DNA from: Pempheris klunzingeri
Taxonomy: Eukaryota; Chordata; Actinopteri; Acropomatiformes; Pempheridae
Assembly: GCF_042242105.1 (NCBI RefSeq)
Contig: NC_092028.1
Coordinates: forward strand, 9,781,338 to 9,845,337
Direction of reading: 5' to 3'
DNA: 64,000 nt
Part shown: positions 40,101-55,725 of the stretch, in pieces
Layout: each line of letters starts with the position of its first letter
How positions within the stretch are numbered: position 1 is the stretch's first letter
Notes under the pieces: model-generated
Told to the model about the DNA's origin: nothing
What the model saw: only the letters and a program-made list of their open reading frames with translations
Databases searched by the model: none
Program-made: the position numbers and the translations under genes

Positions 40101-40639
40101 TTCAGATTTCAGACATGGATTTGCTGCAGCTGTACCTAACACTGCTTCCGCCACCCCAACAGTTCTGTATATCGTCCTACCTCTGGGTGAGTTGCTTTTC
40201 CTATTATATAACTTCATTTCCTAAAATACAAAATGTTGAATTAATAACAGATTCTCACCTCTTCCTGTCACCTTTCCCCCTACGCCTGCCTCCTTGTAGT
40301 GATTGTTTGTCTCGTGGCTGTTGGTGGTGTGCTGCTATGGAGGAACTACAGGCTGAAGAACACCAACACGATTCACTTCGACAACCCCGTCTATCAGAAA
40401 ACCACTGAGGACCAAGTGCACATTTGGAGGAGCCACAGCCCTGACGGCTACTCCTACCCAAAAGTGAGTCACTTCAAATCTCTTCTTCTTCTTCAGTAAC
40501 TCCTCACCTTTTGTTATAATCAGCACATACAGGCTACAGTAAGTGTTTTATCTAACATTCTTTTTCTTTGCTGTCCCATCAGACACAAGTTGTGAGCTTG
40601 GATGAAGAGGCAGACAATCCAGCCTTCACAGAAAACTGA
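31190..40639 (+). CDS. ldlr: Low-density lipoprotein receptor
   Basis: Plasma-membrane receptor for endocytosis of apoB/apoE lipoproteins. Eighteen exons: 31190-31247, 34382-34507, 34642-34764, 34913-35293, 35390-35512, 35626-35748, 35895-36014, 36252-36377, 37127-37298, 37383-37610, 37740-37858, 37996-38135, 38301-38442, 39030-39167, 39297-39590, 40106-40186, 40300-40463, 40583-40639; 2715 nt, 904 aa (human 860). Exons 9-13 are exactly the human lengths (172, 228, 119, 140, 142). Order: signal peptide (about 1-19), seven LDL-A repeats (exons 2-6; exon 4 holds three), EGF-A and EGF-B (exons 7-8), YWTD beta-propeller (exons 9-13), EGF-C (exon 14), long Thr/Pro-rich O-glycan region (exon 15, 98 aa), TM helix (exons 16-17), and a tail with the FDNPVY internalisation motif. 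Odd points: exon 15 ends at a GC donor, and extra cysteines occur in LDL-A6 (TCCPDEF) and the propeller (TNCHEIRK). Confidence 0.97.
31248..34381 (+). other. ldlr: ldlr intron 1
   Basis: A 3.1-kb intron between the signal-peptide exon and LDL-A1, with donor gtaagt at 31248 and acceptor CACAG ending at 34381. The 3' third is occupied by a degenerate tandem-type repeat (see 33600-34240). An open frame at 31828-32196 has no recognisable domain and is regarded as chance. Confidence 0.55.
33600..34240 (+). repeat. Percomorph dispersed repeat with internal tandem units
   Basis: The phrase (c)attcatggt(c/g)cccaga(a/g)gat recurs at 33674 and 33830, and more weakly at 33944. It is accompanied by 'ggatggatcgccatgaaatt' and 'ttttcctctagtgccacca'. 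Then comes the 'tgctaattagcaaatgttgagcatgctag' type tail to about 34210. This is a familiar interspersed repeat of perch-like fish genomes; recognition is from memory. Unit spacing is irregular (about 156 then 114 bp). Confidence 0.6.
36802..37015. mobile_element. Mariner-like MITE with 24-bp inverted ends
   Basis: In ldlr intron 8. The left end at 36802-36825 (cactgttgcccataaagttg...) is matched base for base by its reverse complement at 36992-37015. Both ends are flanked by TA (36800-36801 and 37016-37017), the target duplication of Tc1/mariner elements. The 214-bp body is AT-rich and non-coding. The identical arms suggest a fairly recent insertion. Confidence 0.85.
37063..37089. repeat. 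(TA)n(TG)n microsatellite
   Basis: A TA run followed by a TG run in ldlr intron 8, directly downstream of the MITE. Confidence 0.85.
38870..39000 (-). repeat. Percomorph repeat fragment in ldlr intron 13
   Basis: 'taaaggaatagttt', 'catggtatcaatattctagtctaactctc' and 'gcgaatttcccaaaatg' match, in reverse, the 5' part of a very common perch-like fish repeat. The distal part of the same family is present in the ldlr 3' UTR at about 41130-41280. Confidence 0.55.
39377..39424 (+). repeat. ldlr: 24-bp tandem duplication in the ldlr O-glycan exon
   Basis: Two perfect in-frame copies (39377-39400, 39401-39424), each encoding TTPKPVVR. Degenerate copies follow ([12 protein letters not shown]). This is internal expansion of the Thr/Pro mucin-like segment. 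Confidence 0.9.
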
Positions 40640-42240
40640 ACAATGCCGGGCAGAGTGGGAAGGAGAGCCTTGATGATAAGCTACATTGGACGTCCTTTAG
40701 TATTCTTACCTCACACAGCACAAAGATATGGAAGTCAAAGCCAGTATCAAACAAGCTTGAACCACTATATCCTCACACACGAACAAGCGCTCTTGTGTGG
40801 AAAAAACAGGGTGAAACATTTTTTTTCCCATCAAGTCAACAATCGACAATCCACTCTTCACCAAATCATGCCAAATCATCACATGGTGGATTCCTCAATC
40901 TAACTTCTTTTCTTTTTTTTCTCGTTATCCAACTGCAATGCTGTTGGTATAACAAGGGAACTGTGTCATGGTTAAAACCACATAATGTCTCATTTAATGC
41001 AAAGTGGGAATTCCCTGTGACTTGTGTACGGTAGAATTCATAGATGAGTGTTGTAAATATCACTGTTTATTATTTTTGTCCGTTCATAGAACTTTATCAA
41101 ATCTTATTTGCTTTCTTGGCCCTCTCATGTCTGATTGGTAAATACGAGGCTACAGCCAGCAATAGATTATCTTAACTTGACACAAAGACTGGAAATGGGG
41201 GGGAAAAGTAGCCTGGCTCTGTCTTAAAACTACCTACAAGCACCTCGTATGTATTATTATGTAACTTCCTGGTGTCGAGCATACAGTAGGTGAATGTAAT
41301 GCTAATATGAGTTCTGTATCTGCCAGTTTAACCAGCGTGACCTCAAGGAGTTTTCCACCAGCTATTGCCTCAGTAGTGGTAGATATCAACAAAGGGACCT
41401 AAAGACACAGCTGTAATTAACCTCACATACGCCACACACTGTGTCTGTGCCTTGATTTATCCTGTAATAGCCTTCAGATTCTTCAGATCTCCATATGGTC
41501 ACAACTCAGACATTCCCTCAGCAGCTCTCACTTATTTCAGAGTGTTATCGTCCTGATTTGTGATCAGCTGCATGTGCATCAGAGAGCTACCTTTAAATTT
41601 TCCTTCCCTATGCCCCTCTGGGGAGGACCAGCGCATTCCTCAAAGACAGAAAAGCTTTGATGCAACCATGTGTTACCAATGGGGTAACCGAGGCTAACGT
41701 TCTGTACCGTGGCACGTGTAACTTTACATCCTCCCTCAGGACCAGAACCTCTACTTGCCTTATTCCAGCATTCCTTACAAAAGAAAGCCACGTGCCCTTT
41801 TGCGGTTTTGAAAACACAGTTCGTTTGTGTTGTTGACAATTGTGTGCCTTTTTAATGACGTAATTTGTTCACATGTTCGTATTGGTGCTATTGAACTCAG
41901 TGGATTTGTATAAAAATCAGTGTGTCTGCCTGTTTACAGTGAATTGTTTGAGGGACATGGCAGTGATACATGCAGGTGAGGTTAAACCTAACAGAGATGC
42001 TATTGTCATGTGGGTGAATGAGTGTCGTGAGCCTTGTAGTTAGAAAAAAGTGCTAATGAAGCTGTACATAAAACCATTTTACAGTCACTGACTAACATTG
42101 CAGATTGAGAGTGTAAATATAATGTTCATAAATGTAAATATTGTATTGTTTTTTTTTGTAATGCCAGTGTTTTAGACTCTGTTGTAAACTTCAAACATTT
42201 GCTGTACATAAATAAATGCTTCTATTTATTATAGAATCAC
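40640..42240 (+). other. ldlr: ldlr 3' UTR and poly(A) signal
   Basis: About 1.6 kb after the TGA. AATAAA at 42211-42216 is the likely poly(A) signal. AU-rich tracts with ATTTA-type cores occur near 41065, 42125-42160 and 42225. A transposon-derived segment sits at about 41130-41280. Confidence 0.65.
41130..41280 (+). repeat. Percomorph repeat fragment in the ldlr 3' UTR
   Basis: Phrases 'cgaggctacagccagcaa', 'cacaaagactggaaatggg', 'agcctggctctgtctt' and 'acctacaagcacctcgta' in this order match the distal part of the same family as 38870-39000, here in plus orientation. Confidence 0.65.
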
Positions 42241-45200
42241 CACTGCCTGGGTTCAGTGTCTGAAGACTCATGTCTGAATTACATTTGATGCAGAACTTTT
42301 TAACAGTCATATTAAACACATGACAGTCTCGGTTTGATTTTAAACTAACTCTTGTTGAGCTCTTTCACCATGTTTTCTACTTCGTGCTTCAAGTGATGTA
42401 ACTAGCAAGTACAGTAAGACCATGACAGATTACTAGACTAGAGGAGTCTGGAGTATAGAAATGTATGCAAACAAATGATAATAGCACGATCAAATCTAAA
42501 GGGAAAAAATGTTAAGATTAATGACGATATGCTTCATTTGGATCAAATATGTTCTTATGAACCGATTAGAAATTGGATATAATTTAAGTCCTATAAAAGT
42601 GGATATTGTTAAAATGTTTATTCATAATGTGGAGCTGTAACGTGTTCAGGCTGCTCAGATTTGCATTTGTACATGGAGCACCTGGGGTGGTGGAAACTGG
42701 ATGCTCTCACCATTTATCCAAATATGTTTTCTCATTATTTACCTAAATGTTAAGTGTTTATCCATTAAGATGAGCTCATTTCCACAGTTTACCAGTTAAG
42801 TTTATTTATAATAATGTTAATTTAAAACTTTCCATTTCTCTGCTCCCAAACTAATGTATTTAATGTGAACAAGTACCATGTGAGACATGACCCTGATTTA
42901 TTTGCCAGTTTTTCAAAAATGTTTTATAATTGTATATATATTAGTATAGTTATTGGTGCCCCCCCTTTATTACTACACGATACAAAGCCTTGTCTTACTT
43001 TCCTTCTCTGTGTTGATGCCATGTGTGGCTGAAAGGCCAGTGAAGGTATGTGGCAGATGACAGATTTTGAAAAATGTAAAGCAGCATATTCCTCTGATCC
43101 CAGCCAACAGCTTTGGTATGCAGCCATGGCCGAAAACGTGTAGGTTTTTCTCTCTGTTTTTCAAGGGGGGGATGGAGGGGGGGTGTGGGGGTGGGGGCTG
43201 ACTGGGCTTTTGTAGTTCTTCCATGGAAAACAGAATCCTTTTCCTAGAAAGTCAGGCCGTCACAGTGGAAGGCAAAACCTCACAATTTCTTAGAAATTCT
43301 GCGAGACAAATAGGGCAGCGATAGGTCAACACTGTGACTGCTGTTAGTATGTTGTATTTACATTGTTTACATGTTGATCAGTATATTATTTTGATGGAGA
43401 AATGTAGTAAACTGATGTGCTTTTTTTAAGCCAATAGGATATCAAATGAATTTGTGGTTGGAGCAGAGAGTAGAGTATGTTCCCATGACTCCAGGCACAT
43501 CTTGCTAGACATACTGACAAGCAGTTTGTTTTGTTTGTTCATCAGTGTTTTCCTGGGTTTCCTTTGCGCTTTGGAAAGTTTAATTACTTTTTGGTTATCA
43601 TGTCTTAAAATCAGCCATCATGAAAATTAAATGAATGAAAATTAAATCACAAGCATGTGGCTATAGCTTGAATAAACAGTTCTTCAAAACACATCAAAAC
43701 ATCACGTTTAAGAATAACCACAACAGCAGCTATTATGGAAGAGAAGGAAAACAAGCTGCCAGTTCGTGGTCAAACCCACCCGTGGGCATGTCATGTGCAA
43801 AGTTCAAGGCTGAGGAAGAGCGGAAGTGTTGAGCTGATAACACAAGTCAAAGGATGCACTGACGCATCTATAGACACGTGGGCAAACATAAAGATTAAAA
43901 AAAACAAGCAGTTCATGTTGACTTTTAATGTAAAACTCCAATGTATATGATTAGTAATACAACTATATTGAGTCAGCCCTATATTGAGTGTCTGTTTTTC
44001 ACAGAAAAGTTTCATCTGAATCCCTTGACATCATTAATCATTAATTTAACTACAAAGGTCAAGTTGGACTGGCTAGATCAATCCAGTTACTTCTGCAGAT
44101 GAATGGAATAAATTCTGTTTGAGTCACGTTGCCCAATAAATTTCACCTGATGTTTCAGACATGTGAACATCATCTCCCAGTGTGTGAGGATACAACATCA
44201 CTGATCCCACATAAACAAAAACCAAACAGCTGGATGCTCAGTCAGTGGACCACCTTTGGTCGGAGTGTGTTTTGTTGCAAAGAGACATCAGCCTGTTTTT
44301 GGAGGCACACACCATTCCCCTTATAGCAGCTTGACCAATGATACTGCTGATGATATTTGATTAAAGTTGTTCATGGAGATAAGAAGTTCATAGATTTAGA
44401 TCAATTTATTTTTTTTCATAATTTAGGGGAGGGGTCAATGTCTTTATTAGATAGGAAAATAAAGGAGGGAGATGCTCAAAGCTCAGAGGCATATGTCTCT
44501 TCAGAATCATGCAATAATAATATACATCTGGTTTTTATCCAGATTATTGGGTGCTGTAATGAGCATTTGTCCCATCATATAATAAAATAAGACTTGTGAG
44601 AGTATCATAGCACGCATAACTACCTTGGCTGCATTCATAGAAATACCATTTCTAATCAGTCAGTGTTGGTGTCATCGCCATATATTAGATATTGTTTTCA
44701 ATGACTCTGTTGTGGAAAATCATTAATAAACAGACTAAATAATAGGGGCCCTAACACTGATCCATGTGGAATGATGAATGATTTGCTCTAAAGCCAACCT
44801 TCATGTGATGTAAACAAAAATAGCTTGTAGTAAAATATATTGTACTGGTATTATGCTGATAGTCTACATTTCGTTTTTAGATTTAAAAATAAGTATTGAT
44901 AAGTTGATAAAGTGTTAATTTAGAGGGACCTTACAAGCAATATGAGATACTGCATCTTTAGACTCACAGTCATACTTTCCACCATACTGTTGTTTCATCA
45001 TACGCCTCACAAGGGCCATCTGTGGATGGTCCATACGCAGTAGCTGAATTGGGTTAAAGCTTTGTGTTTATCTGCTGACATGTCTGCGTATGAGTGATAT
45101 TATTCTGTTTCAGGGGACGTCCGTGATGTCTTTGACCTATATTAATGCTGTCATGAGTCGTATCAGAGGCACGTCAGTCAAGACAGGTTTATTCTGGAAG

Positions 45201-45900
45201 CTCTTGTTCATCCCAACCTGCTCTGATGGGACTTGACGTCGTGCTGTGTAGTCTCAGGCGTCACACAGCCTCACCCCCTCACCCCCTCAGCTCTTCCCAC
45301 AGTCAGTAAACATCCTCTCCCATAATCCAGGGAAAGCAGAGCGTCCTGTCCGATTACACACTCACGATGGCTGATTTTTTTTCTAGGTAAATGGAGTAGA
45401 AATAAACAACTCTAGTCAAAGAGAGTCAAACAAGTTTTTAGGTAGAAGGTCAGAAACACCTACTGACAGTGAAACATTTTTAAAACACTATATTTAAGTG
45501 GTTTTGGTTGAAACTCTGACAAACTAATTGTAAATACTTCTACTATAACTTCTTAACAGCTAGTTTGTTGGTGTTTGTAATGTTGGGACATAACTTTTGA
45601 ATGTCAGTAAAGCTTTTCTACTGTAAGTAGGTTTATGTCTGTTTATTGTATTAAGAATCAATGAAAACAAGGCAGATAATAAGAAACAATTAAAAAAGAT
45701 AAAAGAGGAAGGAAATTGGTTCTCGGGGGTTCAAATTCAAATGTATTTGCATAAGGTTTCAAGAACCCCGTTTTATTTGTAACAGGTAACAAATGTTGGG
45801 GAAATTATTTTGTGAATGTTAAATAATGTGAATGAATCTTTTTTCTAATAAAATAAGAAAAACAGTGTTAATGCAAATTAGTGTTACTGTGCCCCCTACA
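42241..45900. other. ldlr-kri1 intergenic DNA
   Basis: AT-rich, no supported gene. G-rich runs lie at 43165-43195. A degenerate repeat-like phrase around 44745-44775 ('gggccctaacactgatcc') may be old transposon DNA, but I cannot class it. Open frames are at most about 77 codons and show no family resemblance. Confidence 0.45.
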
Positions 45901-45929
45901 GGACAGTTTGCGTAATGCGTGACCGGTGC

Positions 45930-46042
45930 ACCGGAAACCACGTGGTTAAGCTTCTCACACGCGCATGTAGTTGTGGGAATGACTTCCCTTTGGTATCGTG
46001 TAGTTTTATTTACAGCTTAAAGCTAACCCGTTCATCAAAAAC
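45930..46042 (+). promoter_or_regulatory. kri1: Probable kri1 promoter with CACGTG E-box
   Basis: CCGGAAA (ETS-like) at 45931-45937 abuts the palindrome CCACGTGG at 45938-45945, about 100 bases before the start codon. CACGTG is the MYC/MAX and USF site, and ribosome-biogenesis genes are common MYC targets; use here is inferred. Confidence 0.5.
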
Positions 46043-51631
<5,589 letters not shown>

Positions 51632-52095
51632 AGGGCCTACGCTGAGCTACCATCTCTGCTGTCAGCAGTACAATCCATAGGTTTTTATGGTCCAAGAATG
51701 AAACTCATAATCAAAAGGTTTCTTTTTTTTTATGGCCTCAGTGACTTATTTAAAAATGGTGGCTAACTTCGGATTCTTCTGTTCATATGTTTTATAACGG
51801 AGTATAAAATGAGCTTGATAGGTAATTGAACCCATTTCTCATTGTATTAGGTTTCAAACTCAAGTTAAAATTTGACTGCTGCATTTTCAGGCAAGTTATT
51901 TCTTACGTTTAATGGAAGAATAAAGATATGCCTAATGCTTGTGAGATGCACTTTCTTCTGTATTTCCAATTGATTCACACTTGCAGGTATGCTGGCCGTT
52001 GCCTTTCCTCAGCTGATTCTCGCTAATGTGTGAACTGTAGATAAACTGTACATGGTTTGAGTCGAGTCAATGAAGGCAATAAACCAGAACAGTAC
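51632..52095 (+). other. kri1: kri1 3' UTR with two poly(A) signals
   Basis: AATAAA at 51919-51924 and again at 52078-52083. From there to about 52780 the DNA is AT-rich with no gene I can support. Confidence 0.6.
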
Positions 52096-52814
52096 ATTCT
52101 TATAATGTTTGGACTGGATAGAAGTCATGTAAATGTAAACTCCTCACAAACTGGCTAAATTTCATTAAGTTCTATGTTTAAAACAAAAACATACACCATA
52201 TAAGTTCAAGTGTACCTTTGTACTGGGCTACACTTATTTTAAGACTACCTGAACGAAGTCAAAGGTTTGGCGGAAATGACTAGAAATGTTTTTTTTTTGG
52301 TTTGTTCGTATCATAAACCAGTGCTTTAAAGTCAGAATTGGTGGCATATTTAAATTAAAGAGGTGCATAAGAGATTATATATCATTTCAATGAAGACAGA
52401 ATTAACACGTTGTCAATATTTGTCAGAAATAAATGTAAAAACTGGATTAGTGTTCATAACCTCTGTAGATTGTAGATCCGGGGGGGTGGTGTCATTTTAA
52501 TTTCTTTGTTGTAACACGTTTAATACCCAGGACACAAACCCATAAAACTACATTGGTTTCTCCATAATACCGGACACACTGATGAGTAAATGTGCCAAAC
52601 GAGAGGAGAGCTACAACAAAGCAGAAGGCCTGTGGAACAAGAGAAACGAGAGATCTATGATAAAAAAAAGAAGTGAGCAAATTTCCTTGAGTCCAAAACG
52701 CATACATTTCGGTAAACTGACCGTCTCAGAGAAACTCCCTGACCCTGCCTGTACAGCAGGGGGCGGTATGCACGTGAAAGGCTGCTCGAGATGAAAGACC
52801 AACGAAGAAGAAGA

Positions 52815-52854
52815 AGAGGCGCGCTCAATTTGAATCCCGGAAGAGAGTCGCACG
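52815..52854 (+). promoter_or_regulatory. spc24: spc24 promoter/first exon with CDE-CHR-like site
   Basis: GGCGCGC at 52818-52824 is followed after four bases by TTTGAA (52829-52834), resembling the CDE/CHR pair that DREAM and B-MYB-MuvB complexes use on G2/M genes. An ETS-type CCGGAAG follows at 52837-52843. A good donor (cacg/gtacga) at 52854/52855 would end a short non-coding exon, to be joined to the acceptor TTCTAG at 53485-53490. Confidence 0.5.
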
Positions 52855-53507
52855 GTACGATACTGCTTCACTTTTACCAAAACGAGTTTATTTCTTCCGT
52901 AAACACTGTTTTCACTAGTTAGACAGTACAGTGGATAACATTGTAAGTTTTAATGCGTGTCAGTCTCATTTTAGCATAATTTAGTGAGCCACGTATCTAA
53001 CGTTTGTGCTGTTGTCGCTGTGAACAAGGTAAACAGTGCGATGGGCTTCATTTATTTAGCCAGTGTTACATGTCTAGTGTGTTACTTTGACTGTTAAGTT
53101 AAAATTTCAACAACAGATTTAGTGTACGAAATTAATATTTTGCTAAAATTAGTTTCTCAAGTGTGGTTTTGTGGTAACTTTTATTTCAGATGTTTCCAAC
53201 TCACGTTCTTCTTTTCGTCTTCACTTCGAAACGGAAAATACTTCACTTTTTGCTCGAGTATCTTTGACTGTATTTATATCTGAGCTTTTTACTTTGAGTC
53301 ATTAATGCGTCCTTTTAGTTAAAACTACCAAGCATTGTGTTGATAAAGACGTCAACAGTTCGAATGAGCACTTTTTGTACATTAAAGAACAATGTACATC
53401 TTCGTCACTGATGTAGTTGAGTAACACCTTTGAATATTGATGAAACCCACAGTATTTAGAGTTAAATCTCCTCTGTCGTGTGCTTTCTAGCTGCCAGTAT
53501 CACCACA

Positions 53508-53788
53508 ATGTCCCAAGGTCATAAATTTCAAGACTTGGAGGAGACGGGGGAGGCGTTGGTGGCCTTCATCAACAGCAGCCAGCCAGAGAACCAGAGAGGA
53601 GTGAAGGATGAGCATCTCCTGTTTTTTGACCAACAAGTGGAAACAAAAAAGATTGTGACGCAGGTATTAAAAGGCAAGTAATCACAGACATTTCATGATC
53701 TATTTTCAGTCCTGTATAGTCTGATTACACATGGCAGCTATGCGGTTACATAAAGCACCTGGCCAGCGACGTGGTATGAAGAGCGACA

Positions 53789-53840
<52 letters not shown>

Positions 53841-55725
53841 TTGACATCGTGGTGGATGAATGAATCTAACTCAGGACATCAGGGTTCATGCCCACTGTGA
53901 AACCAGAAGTCAATGTTGACTTTATATTGTTAGACATAGTTGATTTATTTTAATTTTTTTCTTTATTATTTTCAGTTTTCAGGCTCAGTTAGGTAATGTT
54001 TAGACAAAGAAATGGTTTAGCTGCTTCCATGTCCTAGCTACATGCCTCAACGGCTTAAGGAGCCAAAATAGGATACAAATATAAATGGTAGGGTACATTA
54101 TACACAAATTATTTCCTTTCCATCATACCCCTGGGTGTAAGTAATCACATTGGCTACTGACACCTGGGTGCTAATATTACCTTCTTTAACTTTCTACATG
54201 AGAAGGATCCAGCCTGATCTTCATTTTCAGTGTTCTTATTCTTTTGTCATTTTGCTATCACTTCCTCCCTCAGAAATGGCTCAGATTGAGGAGAGTGTGG
54301 GCCAGAGGCTGCTGGACATGGAGGAGGAGAAGAAGCAAAGGGAGAATGAGCTGGAGGGCCTGGAGGACCAGCTGAGGCAGTGTACGGCCAGGAGCCAGAT
54401 GGCTGACTCAGAATTACAGTATCTTTTTAAACGTGTGTGTGTGTGTGTGCACGGAAAAGACGAGAGTCCAAATCTTTTCAGTGTCATCTATGAATCCTGT
54501 CTTGCTTTTGCTTTAGTTGCCCCCTTCTTTGTTAGCGTCCTTAATCCTCGCCCAGATTTCTGCAGAGAGAGTTGGAGAGTCTGAGAAACACCGAACACGA
54601 GCTTCAGACGCTTCAGAATGAGGTGGATGAGGACACCACCGAGGTCATCCCTTCAGCAGTGTGAGTCTCAGATATTGAGTAATGACAGAGCCTTTGGTCC
54701 AAGTGATTGTCCTCCTGCTGACACTACTGCCAGTCACCACACGCTCTTTATTGACTGTATTACTTACAAGTAAGTGTGGATCTGACTTATTGTATTAGTT
54801 ATTTTTTCTGCAGGGAGATGTGTACGGGGGGTGGATCTCACTGTATATAACTAGAGTACTGTATAGTAATCTCACAATGTAATCCAGTACCGACCCCCCA
54901 TAGTAGATGGTGTCTTTCTGACGGTCATGTCTATGAAGTCGTTCAAGTCAGTCTACTGCACGTTTTTTATGTCCACCTTCTTGGACATAAAGCAGCTCAG
55001 AGCTGAAACGATTGATCAATTAATTGATTGTCAGAAATAACTGGCAAATAATTCATGAATCATTTCATTTTTTAAGCAGAAATGCCAAACCTTTTTATTT
55101 TAAAAACACAGAGATTAAAGTGACATTAAAGAGTTCAAACACAACACAGACAACCTGGATTTAATGGACAAAACAAGACACTGGAAGGTTTCACCTTTGG
55201 ACTCTGGAAAAATGTTATGAGCATTTTCACTATTTTCTCACATTGAATAGACAAAAATGATTAATCAAGAAAATAATAAATACAATAACTGATAAAAACA
55301 AACAAAAAAAAGATTAGTTGCTTCCATGATGCAGTCAAATAATAATCAGCTGTTCCTCGACAGACAGATGTTTACTCAGAAACAAGCACTTAAAAAAAAA
55401 AAAGACTAGTTTAATTTAATTCCTGGTTTTAGTTTTGAATCTTCTCTCAACAGATATGTGGCCCAGGTGTACTATCTAATAACCAAGATCAAGTGGGAAT
55501 ATGACACACAGCCCAACACCATAAAAGGAGGTACAGTCTCCTGTTGTCATTGTTTGTGTATATCCTGTGTGCCTGTTTACATGGCTTCAGGTCATCAGTC
55601 TACGCTCTCCTCTTGCAGTGCACTATGGGGCAGATCTGGCCACTCCCGTCAACATTGACACCTCTAAGCGATCTCGGAGCGACATAAGCGACCAGCTGTG
55701 GGGCTTCGTCAGCACTGAATGGTAG
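53508..55725 (+). CDS. spc24: SPC24, NDC80 kinetochore complex subunit
   Basis: Pairs with SPC25 in the NDC80 complex that links kinetochores to spindle microtubules. Coding exons: 53508-53673, 54274-54418, 54556-54660, 55454-55530, 55619-55725; 600 nt, 199 aa (human 197). The N-terminal two thirds is coiled coil (EEEKKQRENELEGLEDQL). The C-terminal globular domain carries DEDTTEVIPSAVYVAQVYY, KIKWEYD and the terminal LWGFVSTEW, matching the family. The reading frame is restored only if intron 2 uses a GC donor (AAAAG/gcaagt at 53674). Intron 3 looks U12-type: donor gtatctttt, branch TCCTTAAT, acceptor CCCAG. That acceptor gives ELQFLQRELESL, which aligns best with human LLQLTRELEEL; the next AG, at CTGCAG, would break the frame, and only the GAG two bases on keeps it, with loss of four residues. 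A first non-coding exon lies near 52800-52854. Confidence 0.93.
53791..53839. repeat. (GT)n microsatellite
   Basis: Uninterrupted 49-bp GT run in spc24 intron 2. Confidence 0.95.
54985..55330. repeat. Percomorph 'gctgcaac...gattaat' type repeat
   Basis: Starts with 'gagctgaaacgattgatcaattaattgattgtcag'-like phrases, contains 'atggacaaaacaagaca' and ends with 'aaagattagttgcttccatg'. These are characters of a familiar inverted-ended dispersed repeat of fish (probably a hAT-like non-autonomous element). In spc24 intron 4. A relative lies at about 62370-62615. Confidence 0.5.

Noticed and set aside
43150-43200. G-rich stretch as a G-quadruplex regulator
   Set aside because: G runs are present, but it is intergenic, far from a promoter and resembles simple low-complexity DNA.
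54419-54440. Alternative spc24 exon 3 end at AAACGT/gtgtgt
   Set aside because: It keeps the frame but uses a GT microsatellite as donor and inserts residues that fit the coiled coil less well than the U12-type solution.
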